A DNA stretch of 64,000 nucleotides from Granulicella sp. S156 (GCF_009766105.1 NZ_LMUH01000020.1:152033-216032), one strand, 5' to 3'. Counted from the stretch's first letter, positions 26,440-36,238 are shown. Notes: generated from the sequence alone by a model not told the origin. A program made the numbers and translations.

Positions 26440-29400
26440 ATGCGTCGAATTCTTCACGTAGCCCTGTTCCTTGCAGCGCTTTTTGCCACATCTGGGTTTG
26501 TTTCCGCACAGACAACAGCATCTGTGAATGGCACTGTCACCGATCCGTCGGATGCAGTCATTCCCGGTGCCACGGTTGTTCTCTCCAAGGCTTCGACCGG
26601 TGTTCGCTACGAGGCCAAGTCGGATTCGGCTGGCTCCTACCACTTCGCGAGCGTTCCCCCGGGCCCCGGATATTCGTTGGAGTTCAGCGCTCCGGGCTTC
26701 TCCCCGTTCAAGATCAATGACATCTATGTAAACGTCGCAAACTCTCGTACGCAGAACGCGAAGCTGACTGTCGGCACTTCGACGGTGGAAGTGCAGGTCA
26801 CCGATACCTCAGACGTGACGCTCAACACGACCGACGCCAGCATCGGCAACAACTTCCAGGTATCGAAATTGCAGGACCTGCCCGTGTATGACCGCAGCTC
26901 GCCGAGCGTGCTCTTTACCCTGCAGCCCGGCATTACTGCGATTGGTGCCACCACCGGCGCACGTACAGACCAAAACAATGTTACGGTCGATGGACTGGAC
27001 GTAAACGACGCCTCTAACGGTAACTTCAAGTCGATCACTGGCAACGCCCCGGTCGACTCGATCCAGGAGTTCCGCGGCACCACCGGCGGTTTCACCGCGG
27101 ACAATGGTCCGGGCGGCGGCGGCCAGTTCCAGCTCGTCACCCGCAGCGGCTCGAACCAGTGGCACGGCAACATCAACGAGTATCATCGTGACAACTCCAC
27201 CACGGCGAATGACTGGTTTGACGCCAATGCCGGTGTTGCGCAGCCGGAGCTGGTCCAAAACCAGTTCGGCGGTGCCGTGGGCGGTCCGATCCTGCACGAC
27301 AAGCTCTTCTTCTTCGTCAATTTTCTGGACTCGCATATCGCGCAGCAGTCAACCGTAGAGCGTACCGTTCCTCTCCCGTCCTTCGCTGCGGGAACGATCT
27401 CTTACATGAACAACAATGCGGGCTGCACCAACGCTTCTCGACAGAACACCACCCCAGACTGCGTTTCCTCTCTCTCCCCTGCCCAGGTACAACAGATCGA
27501 TCCGGCCCATATAGGAGAAAGCCCGCAGGTCTTTGCCTTGTTCAAAAGCCGCTACCCGACACCAAACGATCCGAGCTTCGGCGACGGGCTGAATTCCGCA
27601 GGCTTCCGTTTCAATTCGCCGATGCCTAACAATCTGACCAACTACACAGGACGCATTGACTACGCCTTAAGCGAAAAAATCAAGGTCTTCGGCATCGGCA
27701 ACTTCTCTCGTCAAAACCAGGTAACCGGCGCGGAACAGTTTCCTGGTGATCCGCCGTCTCAGCAGTTCGTCGACCGCAGCTATAGGTACGCAGCCGGCGT
27801 GAACTGGGAGATTAGCCAATCGAAGTTCAACCAATTCACCTACGGAAGCACCGTTCAGGACTATAACTACGCGCAACCTTCGAATGCCCTGGGGCTCTAC
27901 CAGCTCAGCTTCGGCAACGGTTTTACGCCTACGCTTGTCGACAATCCTTACTCCAGCCCCTCGGGCGCGTCATCTCGCCACGTGGTCATCTCGCAGGTGA
28001 ATGACAACTTTACCTGGACCCTCGGACGCCACCAGTTGCAGCTAGGCGGATACTTCAAGTGGATCCACTTCATGGGTTCCAGCACGAGTGGCTACGACAG
28101 CTACAACCTCGGTCTCGGTGGCCACATCTTCAGCACGCCTGGCCTCGAACCTGCGAACCTTCTGCCGTCGAGCAGCACAGCAGAGGAGTACTTCGACAAC
28201 GCCTTTGTCTCTTCGCTGGGACGTATTGCGAGCACCGGCGGCACCTTCAACTATGATGTCAATGGCAACGTGCTGCCGCAGCCTTCCTCCTCCATTCGCA
28301 ATTGGGTCGACTACCAGACGCAACCCTATATCAGCGATAGCTGGAAGATCACCCCGCAGCTTACGATCAATGCGGGCCTAAACTACCAGTTCTTTACGGT
28401 GCCCTATGAGACCCACGGTCTTGAAACAATCCAGACCACAGGTTTCGACAAGTACTTTGCAGCCCGCGAGGCGCAGAGTGCGGCCGGCATCTCGGGCAAT
28501 GGCGCGGTGCCGTTTATTACCTACGTACTAGGCGGCAAAAAGAACAACGGTCCGGGGTTCTACAAGTCAAATCTCTTGAACTTCGCCCCGCATCTGGGCT
28601 TCGCGTATACACCGAGCTTTGATCCAGCCACTGTCTTCAACGGCAGCGCGAGCGTTGTGTATGACCGTACCGTCATCAATGCCATTCTGAACCAGCAGAT
28701 TGAGTACTCCTATCTGTTTCAGCAGAACGTCTCGAATGAGAATGGCAATAACAGCGATCCAGACGGCTCCGTCGCCACCGATCCGCGGCTCGCTTCGGCA
28801 CCTACTGTAACGGCCCCCGCTACACCCAAGGCTCCCTTTCAACCCTGGGTCACGAACGGTGTTCCCACTGGCCTGCAACTGGGCGAATTTAACACGACGG
28901 TCGATCCAAACCTCAAGACGCCGTATTCCATCCTGCTCAGCTTCGGCATGCAGCACCAGTTCCACGGTTCTACCGTGCTCAAGGTCAACTATGTCGGTCG
29001 TCTTGGCCGCAGGCTGCTGGCGCAGGGCGACGCCGCCCAGCTTATCGACTTCCCGGATTTAGCATCCGGTCAGACGATGAACCAGGCAATGCAGAACATC
29101 GAGCGTGAAGTTCGTGCCGGAAAGAGCGTGGCTAACCTGCCCGCGGAACCATGGTTCGAACATCAGCTCCCCGGCACCTATAAGGGCAAGCTGCCGAACA
29201 ACACCTCGGCTGCCGCTTCCTCCAACCCGAACCTGGTCGAAATTGGCGACTTCGGTGATTTCATCCAGGCGCTCTCTCCCAACCTGCAACCCAACGTGGG
29301 TATGGCCGCCCAGTTTGGCGAAAATACCATCTTCACCAACAAAGGCTTCTCGACCTATAACGGCCTGCTCGTCACGCTGCAGAAGAACCTGAGTCAGGGG

Positions 29401-30135
29401 CTGCAGTTCGACGTGAACTATACCTGGTCGCACTCCATTGACAACACCTCGGAGGTCGCGAACGACGGTGCCGGTGACGGATATGGGTTTATCTGCGATG
29501 TCGTGCATCCGCGCGAGTGCCGTGGTAACTCTGACTTTGACACCACACACTACATCACCAGCGACTTCACCTACACGCTGCCCTTCGGTCGCGGACGCAG
29601 GTTCGGTGCTGCTCTGCCGCGGATTGCCGATGAATTCATCGGTGGCTGGAGCGTGAGCGGTATTCCTTCCTGGCACAGCGGGCAGGCATGGTCGCCGCTC
29701 TCGAATGCCTTCGTCGCCGGCTTCGCAAACGATGCGCCGGCTATCTTCAATGGCGATAAGAACGCTGTTAAACGTGGCATCCACAAGGAGTCGAATGGTT
29801 CGGTGAATGTCTTTGCCAATCCCGCTGCAGCAGATGCGGCGTTCTCCGGGCCGGTCGGGCTTACCATCGGAAGCCGCAACATCCTTCGCGGACCCAACGA
29901 CTTCAACATAGATGCGGGGCTGGCTAAGACCTTCGCGATATTCCCGTCCAGGAACATAAACTTCAAGTTCCGCGCTGACGCCTTCAACGTCCTCAATCAT
30001 CCCAACTTTGACGACCTTGATTATGGAAGCTACGGCGGATCGGACAACGTCCCTTCTACGAGCAACTTCGGTCAACTCACCCAAATGAACGGACAGCCTC
30101 GCGTGCTGCAGCTTTCAGGCCGCATCGAGTTCTAA
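26440..30135 (+). CDS. TonB-dependent receptor, Oar-like
   Basis: A 1231-residue outer-membrane receptor. A clean signal peptide (HVALFLAALFATSGFVSAQ) is followed by a carboxypeptidase-regulatory domain (ASVNGTVTDPSDAVIPGATV; about 25-110), a plug (LPVYDRSSPSVLFTLQPGIT, NNVTVDGLDVNDASNG, GQFQLVTRSGSNQWHGNI) and a barrel ending GQPRVLQLSGRIEF. ATG 26440 has AGGAG at 26431-26435; the longer open frame from 26335 lacks a binding site and would hide the signal peptide. A strong terminator follows 17 bases after the stop. The GH32 gene lies next on the same strand but after the terminator and its own promoter region, so a role in fructan uptake is possible, not shown. Confidence 0.94.
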   Translation: MRRILHVALFLAALFATSGFVSAQTTASVNGTVTDPSDAVIPGATVVLSKASTGVRYEAKSDSAGSYHFASVPPGPGYSLEFSAPGFSPFKINDIYVNVANSRTQNAKLTVGTSTVEVQVTDTSDVTLNTTDASIGNNFQVSKLQDLPVYDRSSPSVLFTLQPGITAIGATTGARTDQNNVTVDGLDVNDASNGNFKSITGNAPVDSIQEFRGTTGGFTADNGPGGGGQFQLVTRSGSNQWHGNINEYHRDNSTTANDWFDANAGVAQPELVQNQFGGAVGGPILHDKLFFFVNFLDSHIAQQSTVERTVPLPSFAAGTISYMNNNAGCTNASRQNTTPDCVSSLSPAQVQQIDPAHIGESPQVFALFKSRYPTPNDPSFGDGLNSAGFRFNSPMPNNLTNYTGRIDYALSEKIKVFGIGNFSRQNQVTGAEQFPGDPPSQQFVDRSYRYAAGVNWEISQSKFNQFTYGSTVQDYNYAQPSNALGLYQLSFGNGFTPTLVDNPYSSPSGASSRHVVISQVNDNFTWTLGRHQLQLGGYFKWIHFMGSSTSGYDSYNLGLGGHIFSTPGLEPANLLPSSSTAEEYFDNAFVSSLGRIASTGGTFNYDVNGNVLPQPSSSIRNWVDYQTQPYISDSWKITPQLTINAGLNYQFFTVPYETHGLETIQTTGFDKYFAAREAQSAAGISGNGAVPFITYVLGGKKNNGPGFYKSNLLNFAPHLGFAYTPSFDPATVFNGSASVVYDRTVINAILNQQIEYSYLFQQNVSNENGNNSDPDGSVATDPRLASAPTVTAPATPKAPFQPWVTNGVPTGLQLGEFNTTVDPNLKTPYSILLSFGMQHQFHGSTVLKVNYVGRLGRRLLAQGDAAQLIDFPDLASGQTMNQAMQNIEREVRAGKSVANLPAEPWFEHQLPGTYKGKLPNNTSAAASSNPNLVEIGDFGDFIQALSPNLQPNVGMAAQFGENTIFTNKGFSTYNGLLVTLQKNLSQGLQFDVNYTWSHSIDNTSEVANDGAGDGYGFICDVVHPRECRGNSDFDTTHYITSDFTYTLPFGRGRRFGAALPRIADEFIGGWSVSGIPSWHSGQAWSPLSNAFVAGFANDAPAIFNGDKNAVKRGIHKESNGSVNVFANPAAADAAFSGPVGLTIGSRNILRGPNDFNIDAGLAKTFAIFPSRNINFKFRADAFNVLNHPNFDDLDYGSYGGSDNVPSTSNFGQLTQMNGQPRVLQLSGRIEF

Positions 30136-30152
30136 GCTTCCTTCCAATCACT

Positions 30153-30182
30153 AAAAAGCCACGGGGCAACCCGTGGCTTTTT
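30153..30182 (+). terminator. Rho-independent terminator of the TonB receptor gene
   Basis: AAAAAGCCACGGG, loop GCAA, CCCGTGGCTTTTT, then CTTTT. A 13-bp stem with a T-rich tail starting 17 bases after the stop. Confidence 0.92.
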
Positions 30183-30237
30183 CTTTTACCCAACCTCCTC
30201 GTGAGAGGAGCCTGGTTGTAATAGAAACGATTGCAAT

Positions 30238-30321
30238 TTAAAACTTGTACTTCAGCGCAAACTGGATTTCGCGCGGGTTGTAGTTTGCCGACGTCGCGCT
30301 TCCCTGCCTTGGTTCGTTCAG
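30238..30321 (-). pseudogene. 3' tail of a lost TonB receptor
   Basis: The minus strand reads SATSANYNPREIQFALKYKF and then stops at 30238. This is the closing beta-strand signature of Oar-like TonB receptors (NPR.IQ.ALK..F ending in an aromatic residue). Upstream of it on the minus strand (beyond about 30321) receptor sequence is no longer recognisable, and the GH32 leader lies there. The fragment is therefore a leftover of a deleted or displaced receptor gene. Confidence 0.65.
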
Positions 30322-30416
30322 GTTTGATACTCGGCTATCTGCAACTAGTATGGAGGTGCTGTCCCACAACTGTGGAGATTGTTACCGCCTGGAACCGACT
30401 TGACTGGAGGAAAACC

Positions 30417-32129
30417 GTGCAATCAAGTTCTTCATTTAGCCGCACGACTTGCGATGCGCTTACCAAAGGTTCGCGACCTTGCGCGAGCACGCCGCGTCGA
30501 GTTCGATACCGTATATCCCTCGTTTTTCTCGTCGCCCTGTTCCTCTCTGCCTCCACCATACTTTTCGCTCAAGAAAGAACCATAGACATCTCGAAACACT
30601 ACCTGAATATTCCGGTGGCTCGAGCTAGTGAAATGCACGTGTTTCAAATCACAGTCGATGGGATTCGGAAACGGGAATTTCCCGTGCAGTTGGCGGAACA
30701 GGACCCCGACTATTGGATCTTTATCGATGTCAGCGAATTCAAAGGACAGACCATCAAGCTTTCAGGCCCAGCCTCGCACTCTGCGCTGGACAGTATTTAT
30801 CAGGCTGACACGATTGAAGGTGCTGACTCCCTGTACAGAGAGCGCAATCGGCCTCAGTTCCACTTTACGGTCAAGCGGGGTTGGAGCAACGACGTTAACG
30901 GACCCATCTTCTACAAAGGGCAGTACCACCTTTTCTGGCAGGCCTTTCCGTTTGGCACCACCTGGGATACCGGGTTCATGTATTGGGGACATGCCGTAAG
31001 CAAAGATCTTATCCACTGGCAGGAGTTGGCTCCTGCGCTCATGCTCGACCAGCTCGGTTCCCCTTGGTCCGGTAGCAGTTTGGTTGACCACAATAACGAT
31101 GGTGGATGGGGGAAAGATGCATTGGTGCTCGTTTATACGGCCTTCGACCGCAAATCGCAGAAACAAGTACAGTGCATCGCCTACAGCACGGATAACGGAG
31201 TTAGCTTCACCCGCTATGCCGGCAATCCGATTGTGGACAGCAACCGCGAGGTAGGCTCGAACGACACGCGAGACCCCAAGGTCTTCTGGTACGGACCTAC
31301 CAGGCATTGGGTGATGGCTCTTTTTGAAAAGGATGGAATGTCCTTCTACTCTTCAACAGACCTGAAGGCGTGGACGCGGAAGAGCCACTTCAAGGGGCTG
31401 CATGAATGTCCCGATATCTTCGAACTACCCGTCGATGGAGATCCAGGTCACACGAAGTGGATTCTGCATGGAGGCTCGTCGAGTTATTTCATCGGCACCT
31501 TTGATGGAGAATCGTTCACCCCTGAATCCCACGAACTTCACTATGCGGAGGGGGCGAACGCTCATGGAGACGATGCTCTCTACGCAGCGCAATCCTTCGC
31601 CGAGATGCCTGACGGCAGACGAGTACAAATAGCGTGGGGAAGAATTCAGCCAGAGGGCATGCCTTTCAACCAGATGATGCTGTTCCCCACTGAATTCAAA
31701 CTGGTGACAACTCGGGATGGTCTCCGCTTGCGCACTACTCCCATTGCTGAGATAGAAAGGCTGCATGGAAAGACGCAGAAACTTTCCTCATTGACAGTTG
31801 CCGCGACCAATCAAGCGCTGGACAGAGCTGGACCTGGACCTCTCGACGTGAGACTCAAGCTGACACTCGAGAAAGATGACGAACTAGCTATTAAGTATCA
31901 AGGCAATGTGGTCGCTACGGTTCATTCCGCAGATCTCGAGAATGGGCCGGGCTCATTAGAGGTCTTGATCGATAAGGCTGTCGCGGAGATCTTTGTGGGC
32001 GAAGGTGCACGCTACATCGTAAGAGAGATACCGACATCCACGGGCGGCCACGGCTTGTCGTTTGGGTTGGGAAAGGATACGAAGGTGATCAATCGCCTTG
32101 AGATCTACCCAATGAACTCGATTTGGTAG
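30417..32129 (+). CDS. Glycoside hydrolase family 32 (levanase/invertase-like), exported
   Basis: A 570-residue protein with a late signal segment (RISLVFLVALFLSASTILFA at about 38-57). It has a small N-terminal beta domain, the five-bladed GH32 propeller and a C-terminal beta-sandwich. The catalytic set is present in altered context: nucleophile Asp159 in GWSNDVNGPIFYKGQYHLFW (usual WMNDPNG), the transition-state Asp286 in TRDPKVFW and the acid/base Glu330 in HECPDIFEL. Members hydrolyse fructans, levan, inulin or sucrose. GTG 30417 is proposed because GGAGG is at 30406-30410; the frame is open from 30231 but the extra codons contain the receptor relic. Preceded by a TonB receptor on the same strand but separated by its terminator. 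Confidence 0.88.
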   Translation: MQSSSSFSRTTCDALTKGSRPCASTPRRVRYRISLVFLVALFLSASTILFAQERTIDISKHYLNIPVARASEMHVFQITVDGIRKREFPVQLAEQDPDYWIFIDVSEFKGQTIKLSGPASHSALDSIYQADTIEGADSLYRERNRPQFHFTVKRGWSNDVNGPIFYKGQYHLFWQAFPFGTTWDTGFMYWGHAVSKDLIHWQELAPALMLDQLGSPWSGSSLVDHNNDGGWGKDALVLVYTAFDRKSQKQVQCIAYSTDNGVSFTRYAGNPIVDSNREVGSNDTRDPKVFWYGPTRHWVMALFEKDGMSFYSSTDLKAWTRKSHFKGLHECPDIFELPVDGDPGHTKWILHGGSSSYFIGTFDGESFTPESHELHYAEGANAHGDDALYAAQSFAEMPDGRRVQIAWGRIQPEGMPFNQMMLFPTEFKLVTTRDGLRLRTTPIAEIERLHGKTQKLSSLTVAATNQALDRAGPGPLDVRLKLTLEKDDELAIKYQGNVVATVHSADLENGPGSLEVLIDKAVAEIFVGEGARYIVREIPTSTGGHGLSFGLGKDTKVINRLEIYPMNSIW

Positions 32130-32201
32130 GCTCAGGAAACACATTGGCTTCCGATCGCTCGCCAGGGTTAAAGTGGCTGCATAAGTAGCAAGCGTATTTC
32201 T

Positions 32202-32606
32202 ATGAATGAACACATACTTCTCAGAAGAAAATCCTTTGCGCCGTTGGTGATCCAGCGAGATGGCGCGTTGCTGTATTACCTCCCTGTCGAGAGCGGCCAC
32301 ATGTCGCTCTCGTTTGAGTTTCCAATCTCCCGCGAGCACTATCAGGTCCTTAGCGAGGATGAAGAGCGGTACTATTTCCTGTTCTCCGCGCTTCACCACC
32401 CCTTTCAGCTTGCGCAGACGCGGCTCTCAGCCGGTGAAGTGACCGGGTACTTCTCTCTCATCCTCCTTGACGATAAAGCTGAGGTAGAAACGTTCCTTAC
32501 GCAGAAGGACCGCGAAAGTAATGGCGCGATTTCGAACCTTGTTCAGATCTTCTTTGGCCGCAATGCCAGCGATATGCGGGAGGGCAAATGGTTCTGCCAG
32601 GCGTAG
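32202..32606 (+). CDS. Hypothetical protein, 134 residues
   Basis: A cytoplasmic-looking single-domain protein without signal peptide or membrane helix. It shows alternating strands and helices (FAPLVIQRDGALLYYLPVES, FEFPISREHYQVLSEDEERY, FLFSALHHPFQL) and ends WFCQA. Acidic overall, no recognised motif. Start ATG 32202 has only a weak binding site. It sits alone between GH32 and the carboxypeptidase-regulatory-like pair. I do not recognise the family; small proteins of this type are sometimes immunity-like, but nothing here shows a partner toxin. Confidence 0.6.
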   Translation: MNEHILLRRKSFAPLVIQRDGALLYYLPVESGHMSLSFEFPISREHYQVLSEDEERYYFLFSALHHPFQLAQTRLSAGEVTGYFSLILLDDKAEVETFLTQKDRESNGAISNLVQIFFGRNASDMREGKWFCQA

Positions 32607-32717
32607 GAGTGAAGATGCCACTATCTCCCTCATCGTCGGATGCGTTACATTTCTGCTAGCCGCTTGACACCAATACGCCATTTCATTCGTCTCTAGTTTT
32701 GTCAGCCTGCATGAGGT

Positions 32718-34349
32718 TTGTCCTTGTTCTCTGTCCGCGTCGGTCGATCAACGCACGTTCCTGCAGCTAGCGTTCCAATTTGGCTGTCGCTCCTCGGCTT
32801 GATCTGTCTGTTTGGTCTTTGTCGGCCTGTCTCGGCGCAGTCCGGCCAGACCAATCCCGGCCCGGTTACGGTCTCCGGCCAGGTGATCAACTCCACCAGC
32901 GGGCAACCTGTCCCCCGCGCCCTGGTGCGGCTTGGTGAACACGTCCAAATGACAAACTATGAAGGACGGTTCGAGTTCGCCCAGGTCACGGATAACGGCA
33001 CGATCCAGGTCACGAAACCCGGCTTCTCCATGAGCCCCGATCCCTCCAGCTCCACCGCAGTCTACATTCGGACCGATCAAATCACCGGTCCGGTAACGGT
33101 CCGCATCTATCCAGAGGCACTCATCACCGTGCAGCTCACAGGGCCGGATGGTGAACCGTTGCAGGGGGTCTCTCTCACCGCCCAGCGCGTCCTATTCGAC
33201 GGCTCAACGAGTCGCTGGGTGACAGCAGGTGCCGGGCTGACCGATTCGCATGGCAACGCCCGTATTCCCGTTCCGGCTGGAGACTACAGGCTTACCACGC
33301 GCTACATCCCCCCGAATAACGATCGTATCGAAGGTATTCTGCCTCTTATAGCTCCAGCACAAACATCAACCAGCTCCTCACCTTTCATTCACCTTCATAG
33401 CGGAGAAGAAACCCATCTGGACCTGCATCCCCAGTTGCGCCACACCTATCCCGTCAACCTCCGGATCGAAGGCCTACCCCTCCAGTCCACTCCCAACATC
33501 GTCGCTGTGTCGGAAGATGGCTCTCGCATCAACCTCTTTGCCGAGAGGAGTTTGGCCCCGGGAACGCAGCGGATCACTCTTCCGAACGGCACCTATACGC
33601 TGAATGCTCGAGCCGGTGATCAGGACGCCCTGGAGATGGCTGAGACCAATGTCACGGTCTCCAATGCAGAGCTCTCGGGAGTAGTCCTCAACTTCATGCC
33701 GGTTCCCAGCATCCCGGTCAGCATTTCGGTAGATCCAACAACAGCAACAACGTCCGATAACTCGTCTGCCACCCCTCCAAGCGTGAATCAACTGGGACTC
33801 TTCCTGCAAAACCTGCAGGCAGACCCTGAGAGCGGAAGCGGACAGGTCTCTCTGGTAACCCGTAACGGAGGCAGTTTCTTCACCGTTCCCTTCGGTACCT
33901 ACAGACTCAAGGCCAGGAGTGGAAACCAGTGGTACATAAAGTCCGCCACCTACGGCAATACCGATCTCCTGCAGAATGAGCTTGTCTCTGCTCCCGGAGC
34001 GGGAGGAGCCGGGATTCGCCTCGTCGTCTCCAACGACAGCGGGACCGTGCAAGGAACCACCTCACTCGGAAGCACGGCCGCCGGTGCCTGGATCTATATG
34101 GTCAGCACCACTCCCAGCCTGACTCCTATCATCAGCATGCGTAGTCGGGATGATGGCAGCTTCAGCAACTCACGTATTCCACCGGGCTCTTACCGCGTGC
34201 TCGCCCTGGAGCAACCCCGGCAGATCGACTTCTCCGATCCGGCTGTCGCAGCTCCCTTCAGCGCACGCATGCAGAGCACTACGGTCGAGGTAGGGATGAA
34301 AAGCAGCGTGAGTCTTGATATCGTGCCCTTCGCGGAGCTCTACCCATGA
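32718..34349 (+). CDS. Exported carboxypeptidase-regulatory-like beta-sandwich protein
   Basis: A 543-residue protein with a signal segment (IWLSLLGLICLFGLCRPVSA) followed by a carboxypeptidase-regulatory-like domain (about 45-130; VTVSGQVINSTSGQPVPRAL). Several more Ig-like or prealbumin-like beta domains follow (LTGPDGEPLQGVSL; YRLTTRYIPPN; LRIEGLPLQSTPNIVAV; TVQGTTSLGSTAAGAWIYMV). No enzyme motif. Such multi-domain exported proteins are common in Acidobacteriota and are thought to sit at the cell surface. The start is uncertain: TTG 32718 gives the signal peptide but its binding site (GAGGT) is too close. The stop overlaps the next gene by 4 bases (ATGA), so the two are translationally coupled and probably act together. 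Confidence 0.78.
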   Translation: MSLFSVRVGRSTHVPAASVPIWLSLLGLICLFGLCRPVSAQSGQTNPGPVTVSGQVINSTSGQPVPRALVRLGEHVQMTNYEGRFEFAQVTDNGTIQVTKPGFSMSPDPSSSTAVYIRTDQITGPVTVRIYPEALITVQLTGPDGEPLQGVSLTAQRVLFDGSTSRWVTAGAGLTDSHGNARIPVPAGDYRLTTRYIPPNNDRIEGILPLIAPAQTSTSSSPFIHLHSGEETHLDLHPQLRHTYPVNLRIEGLPLQSTPNIVAVSEDGSRINLFAERSLAPGTQRITLPNGTYTLNARAGDQDALEMAETNVTVSNAELSGVVLNFMPVPSIPVSISVDPTTATTSDNSSATPPSVNQLGLFLQNLQADPESGSGQVSLVTRNGGSFFTVPFGTYRLKARSGNQWYIKSATYGNTDLLQNELVSAPGAGGAGIRLVVSNDSGTVQGTTSLGSTAAGAWIYMVSTTPSLTPIISMRSRDDGSFSNSRIPPGSYRVLALEQPRQIDFSDPAVAAPFSARMQSTTVEVGMKSSVSLDIVPFAELYP

Positions 34350-36097
34350 GCATGATGCTCCCTAAAGCGCTCGCTTCCCTTCTCCTCCCGATAGCTCTTG
34401 TTGCTGGACTCGAGATCGGCTGCCCCTGCCCTGCGCAAGCTCAGGACGCAAAATCTGCAAAGGCCCCCGCGACCTCCGTTTTCCATATCACCGGAACGGT
34501 GATCAACAGCGTAACCCGCTCGCCCGTCTCCGGCTGCAAGATGACGGCAACGTCTGCCGGGCGTTCCCAAGGCTCCCGGTCGCCAACCTCCGACGAATTC
34601 GCAACCGACGATCAGGGCCGCTTCGACGTTCCCGTCGCCTCAGCCGGTGCGTGGCGGCTGACCGCCCGCGCCCGAGGCTATGTCACCGAGGCGCTGGATA
34701 CGCATGAGGGCTTCTCCAGCGCCGTCGTCCTCACCTCGACGAGCCCCACGCTCGACGTGGTCTTCCCCCTGATGCCCAACGCCTGGATCTCGGGCACCGT
34801 GCTCGACGAGGCCAGCGAACCGATCCGGCAGGCGCGTGTCACGCTTCAGGTCGTAACCTCTCCCGAGAACGATAATGGCCAGGAGAGCCTGACAGCCCGC
34901 GGTGCGACCGTGACCGACGACCGCGGTCACTACGAGCTGGCCAATCTGGCTCCCGGAGACTATCGCGTCGGCGTGCAGGCCCAGGTCTGGTACGCTCAGG
35001 GCGCCCAGACCTCCCATCCTGACCCCACGTTCGACGTGATCTATCCCGTTACCTGGTTCCCGGGGGTAACAGACCCGGCCTCGGCCTCGACCATTACCCT
35101 GCACGGCGGTGACAGCGGCGAGGCCGACTTTCACCTGGTGCCCATGCCCGCCGTGCATCTGCGCCTTCCCTCGCCTGTGCCGTCTGCCGGCACAACGAAT
35201 GGGCGGCAGATACAGCCTCCCGTCAACTTCCCGCAGATTCTGCCGATTGCCTCCAGTGGTGTCTTTGGAGGGGCGCCGCCGTCCATAACCTCCACCTCGC
35301 TGGGCCAGGTCGATACAGGAGGTATCTCCCCCGGTTTGTATCAGGTCAACTGGCCCGATTCCGGCGGCTCCGGCGCACATACCTCGCTCATCCAGATCAC
35401 GGCCAACTCGTTGCGGTCGCTGGACATCAACTCCGCCTCGGTTGGCGTCCACCTGACGCTCAAGATGGATGGCACGGGGATGCACAATGTTGGCCAGATC
35501 ACCTTCGTCGATGTCAATAATCCGCTGAACGCCTTTCGTGTCAACGAACTCATGGGGAGCATGCGTGGAGGCCGGTTCAGAGGAAGCGGCGGTGGTGGTG
35601 ATGCCCCAGGGCGCGAGCCGCATGCCGACCTGGGTATCGATGTCCTGCCCGGCCGCTATCGAGTGGTCCTCTCCGGCGACGGGGACCAGTACCTTACGGG
35701 CATCACGGCCACCGGGGCTGAGGCCACCGGCCGTCTCGTCACGGTGCGCGGCGACGCCTCCCTGCTTCTGCATATCGCCAGTGGACGTCCTACGGTCTCA
35801 GGTTTTGTACGGTATGAGGGCAAGCCCTCCGTTGGCGCGCAGGTCCTGCTCATCCCCGCGACCTTCGGCGAGCCGGAGAGCCTTACGATTCCGCGCCGCG
35901 ACCAGAGCAACACAGACGGCAGCTTCGAACTGCCGGAGGTCATTCCGGGCCAGTACATCCTCATCGCTATCGACCACGGCTGGCAGGTGAACTGGAACGA
36001 TCCGGCAACGCTGCGCATGTATCTGATCCACGGCATTCCTCTCGACCTCCGTTCAGGGGCGAATATCAAGCAGGAGATCCAGGCCCAGGCGCCGTAG
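34346..36097 (+). CDS. Exported carboxypeptidase-regulatory-like protein, partner of the preceding gene
   Basis: A 583-residue protein with a signal peptide (ALASLLLPIALVAGLEIGCP) that ends near a Cys pair; a lipoprotein or cleaved form is possible. It has consecutive beta-sandwich domains: FHITGTVINSVTRSPVSGCK, ISGTVLDEASEPIRQARVTL, TDDRGHYELANLAPGDYRVG, and near the C-terminus VSGFVRYEGKPSVGAQVLLI. Most resemble carboxypeptidase-regulatory domains without a peptidase part. ATG 34346 overlaps the upstream stop. Similar overall design but low similarity to the preceding protein. Role in the envelope is inferred from the signal and domain type only. Confidence 0.82.
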   Translation: MSMMLPKALASLLLPIALVAGLEIGCPCPAQAQDAKSAKAPATSVFHITGTVINSVTRSPVSGCKMTATSAGRSQGSRSPTSDEFATDDQGRFDVPVASAGAWRLTARARGYVTEALDTHEGFSSAVVLTSTSPTLDVVFPLMPNAWISGTVLDEASEPIRQARVTLQVVTSPENDNGQESLTARGATVTDDRGHYELANLAPGDYRVGVQAQVWYAQGAQTSHPDPTFDVIYPVTWFPGVTDPASASTITLHGGDSGEADFHLVPMPAVHLRLPSPVPSAGTTNGRQIQPPVNFPQILPIASSGVFGGAPPSITSTSLGQVDTGGISPGLYQVNWPDSGGSGAHTSLIQITANSLRSLDINSASVGVHLTLKMDGTGMHNVGQITFVDVNNPLNAFRVNELMGSMRGGRFRGSGGGGDAPGREPHADLGIDVLPGRYRVVLSGDGDQYLTGITATGAEATGRLVTVRGDASLLLHIASGRPTVSGFVRYEGKPSVGAQVLLIPATFGEPESLTIPRRDQSNTDGSFELPEVIPGQYILIAIDHGWQVNWNDPATLRMYLIHGIPLDLRSGANIKQEIQAQAP

Positions 36098-36150
36098 TGG
36101 AAAGAAACCCACCCCAAATGTGTTAGATTCAGTAAGTCCGGTGCGACCGC

Positions 36151-36238
36151 GGAGAGATGGCCGAGTGGCTGAAGGCGCACGCTTGGAAAGCGTGTATACC
36201 GCAAGGTATCCAGGGTTCGAATCCCTGTCTCTCCGCCA
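36151..36238 (+). tRNA. tRNA-Ser (anticodon GGA)
   Basis: GGAGAGA pairs with TCTCTCC as the acceptor stem, followed by discriminator G and an encoded CCA. The D arm contains GCCGAGTGGCTGAAGGC. The anticodon stem CACGC/GCGTG encloses TTGGAAA with GGA at 36185-36187, reading UCC/UCU. A long variable arm (TATACCGCAAGGTATC) and the T loop GGTTCGAATCC follow. The long variable arm fits serine. The gene lies 53 bases after the preceding coding region; no integrase is next to it. Confidence 0.97.

Noticed and set aside
29059-30084. 341-codon minus-strand frame opposite the TonB receptor
   Set aside because: Composition is that of the antisense receptor; no domain and no leader.
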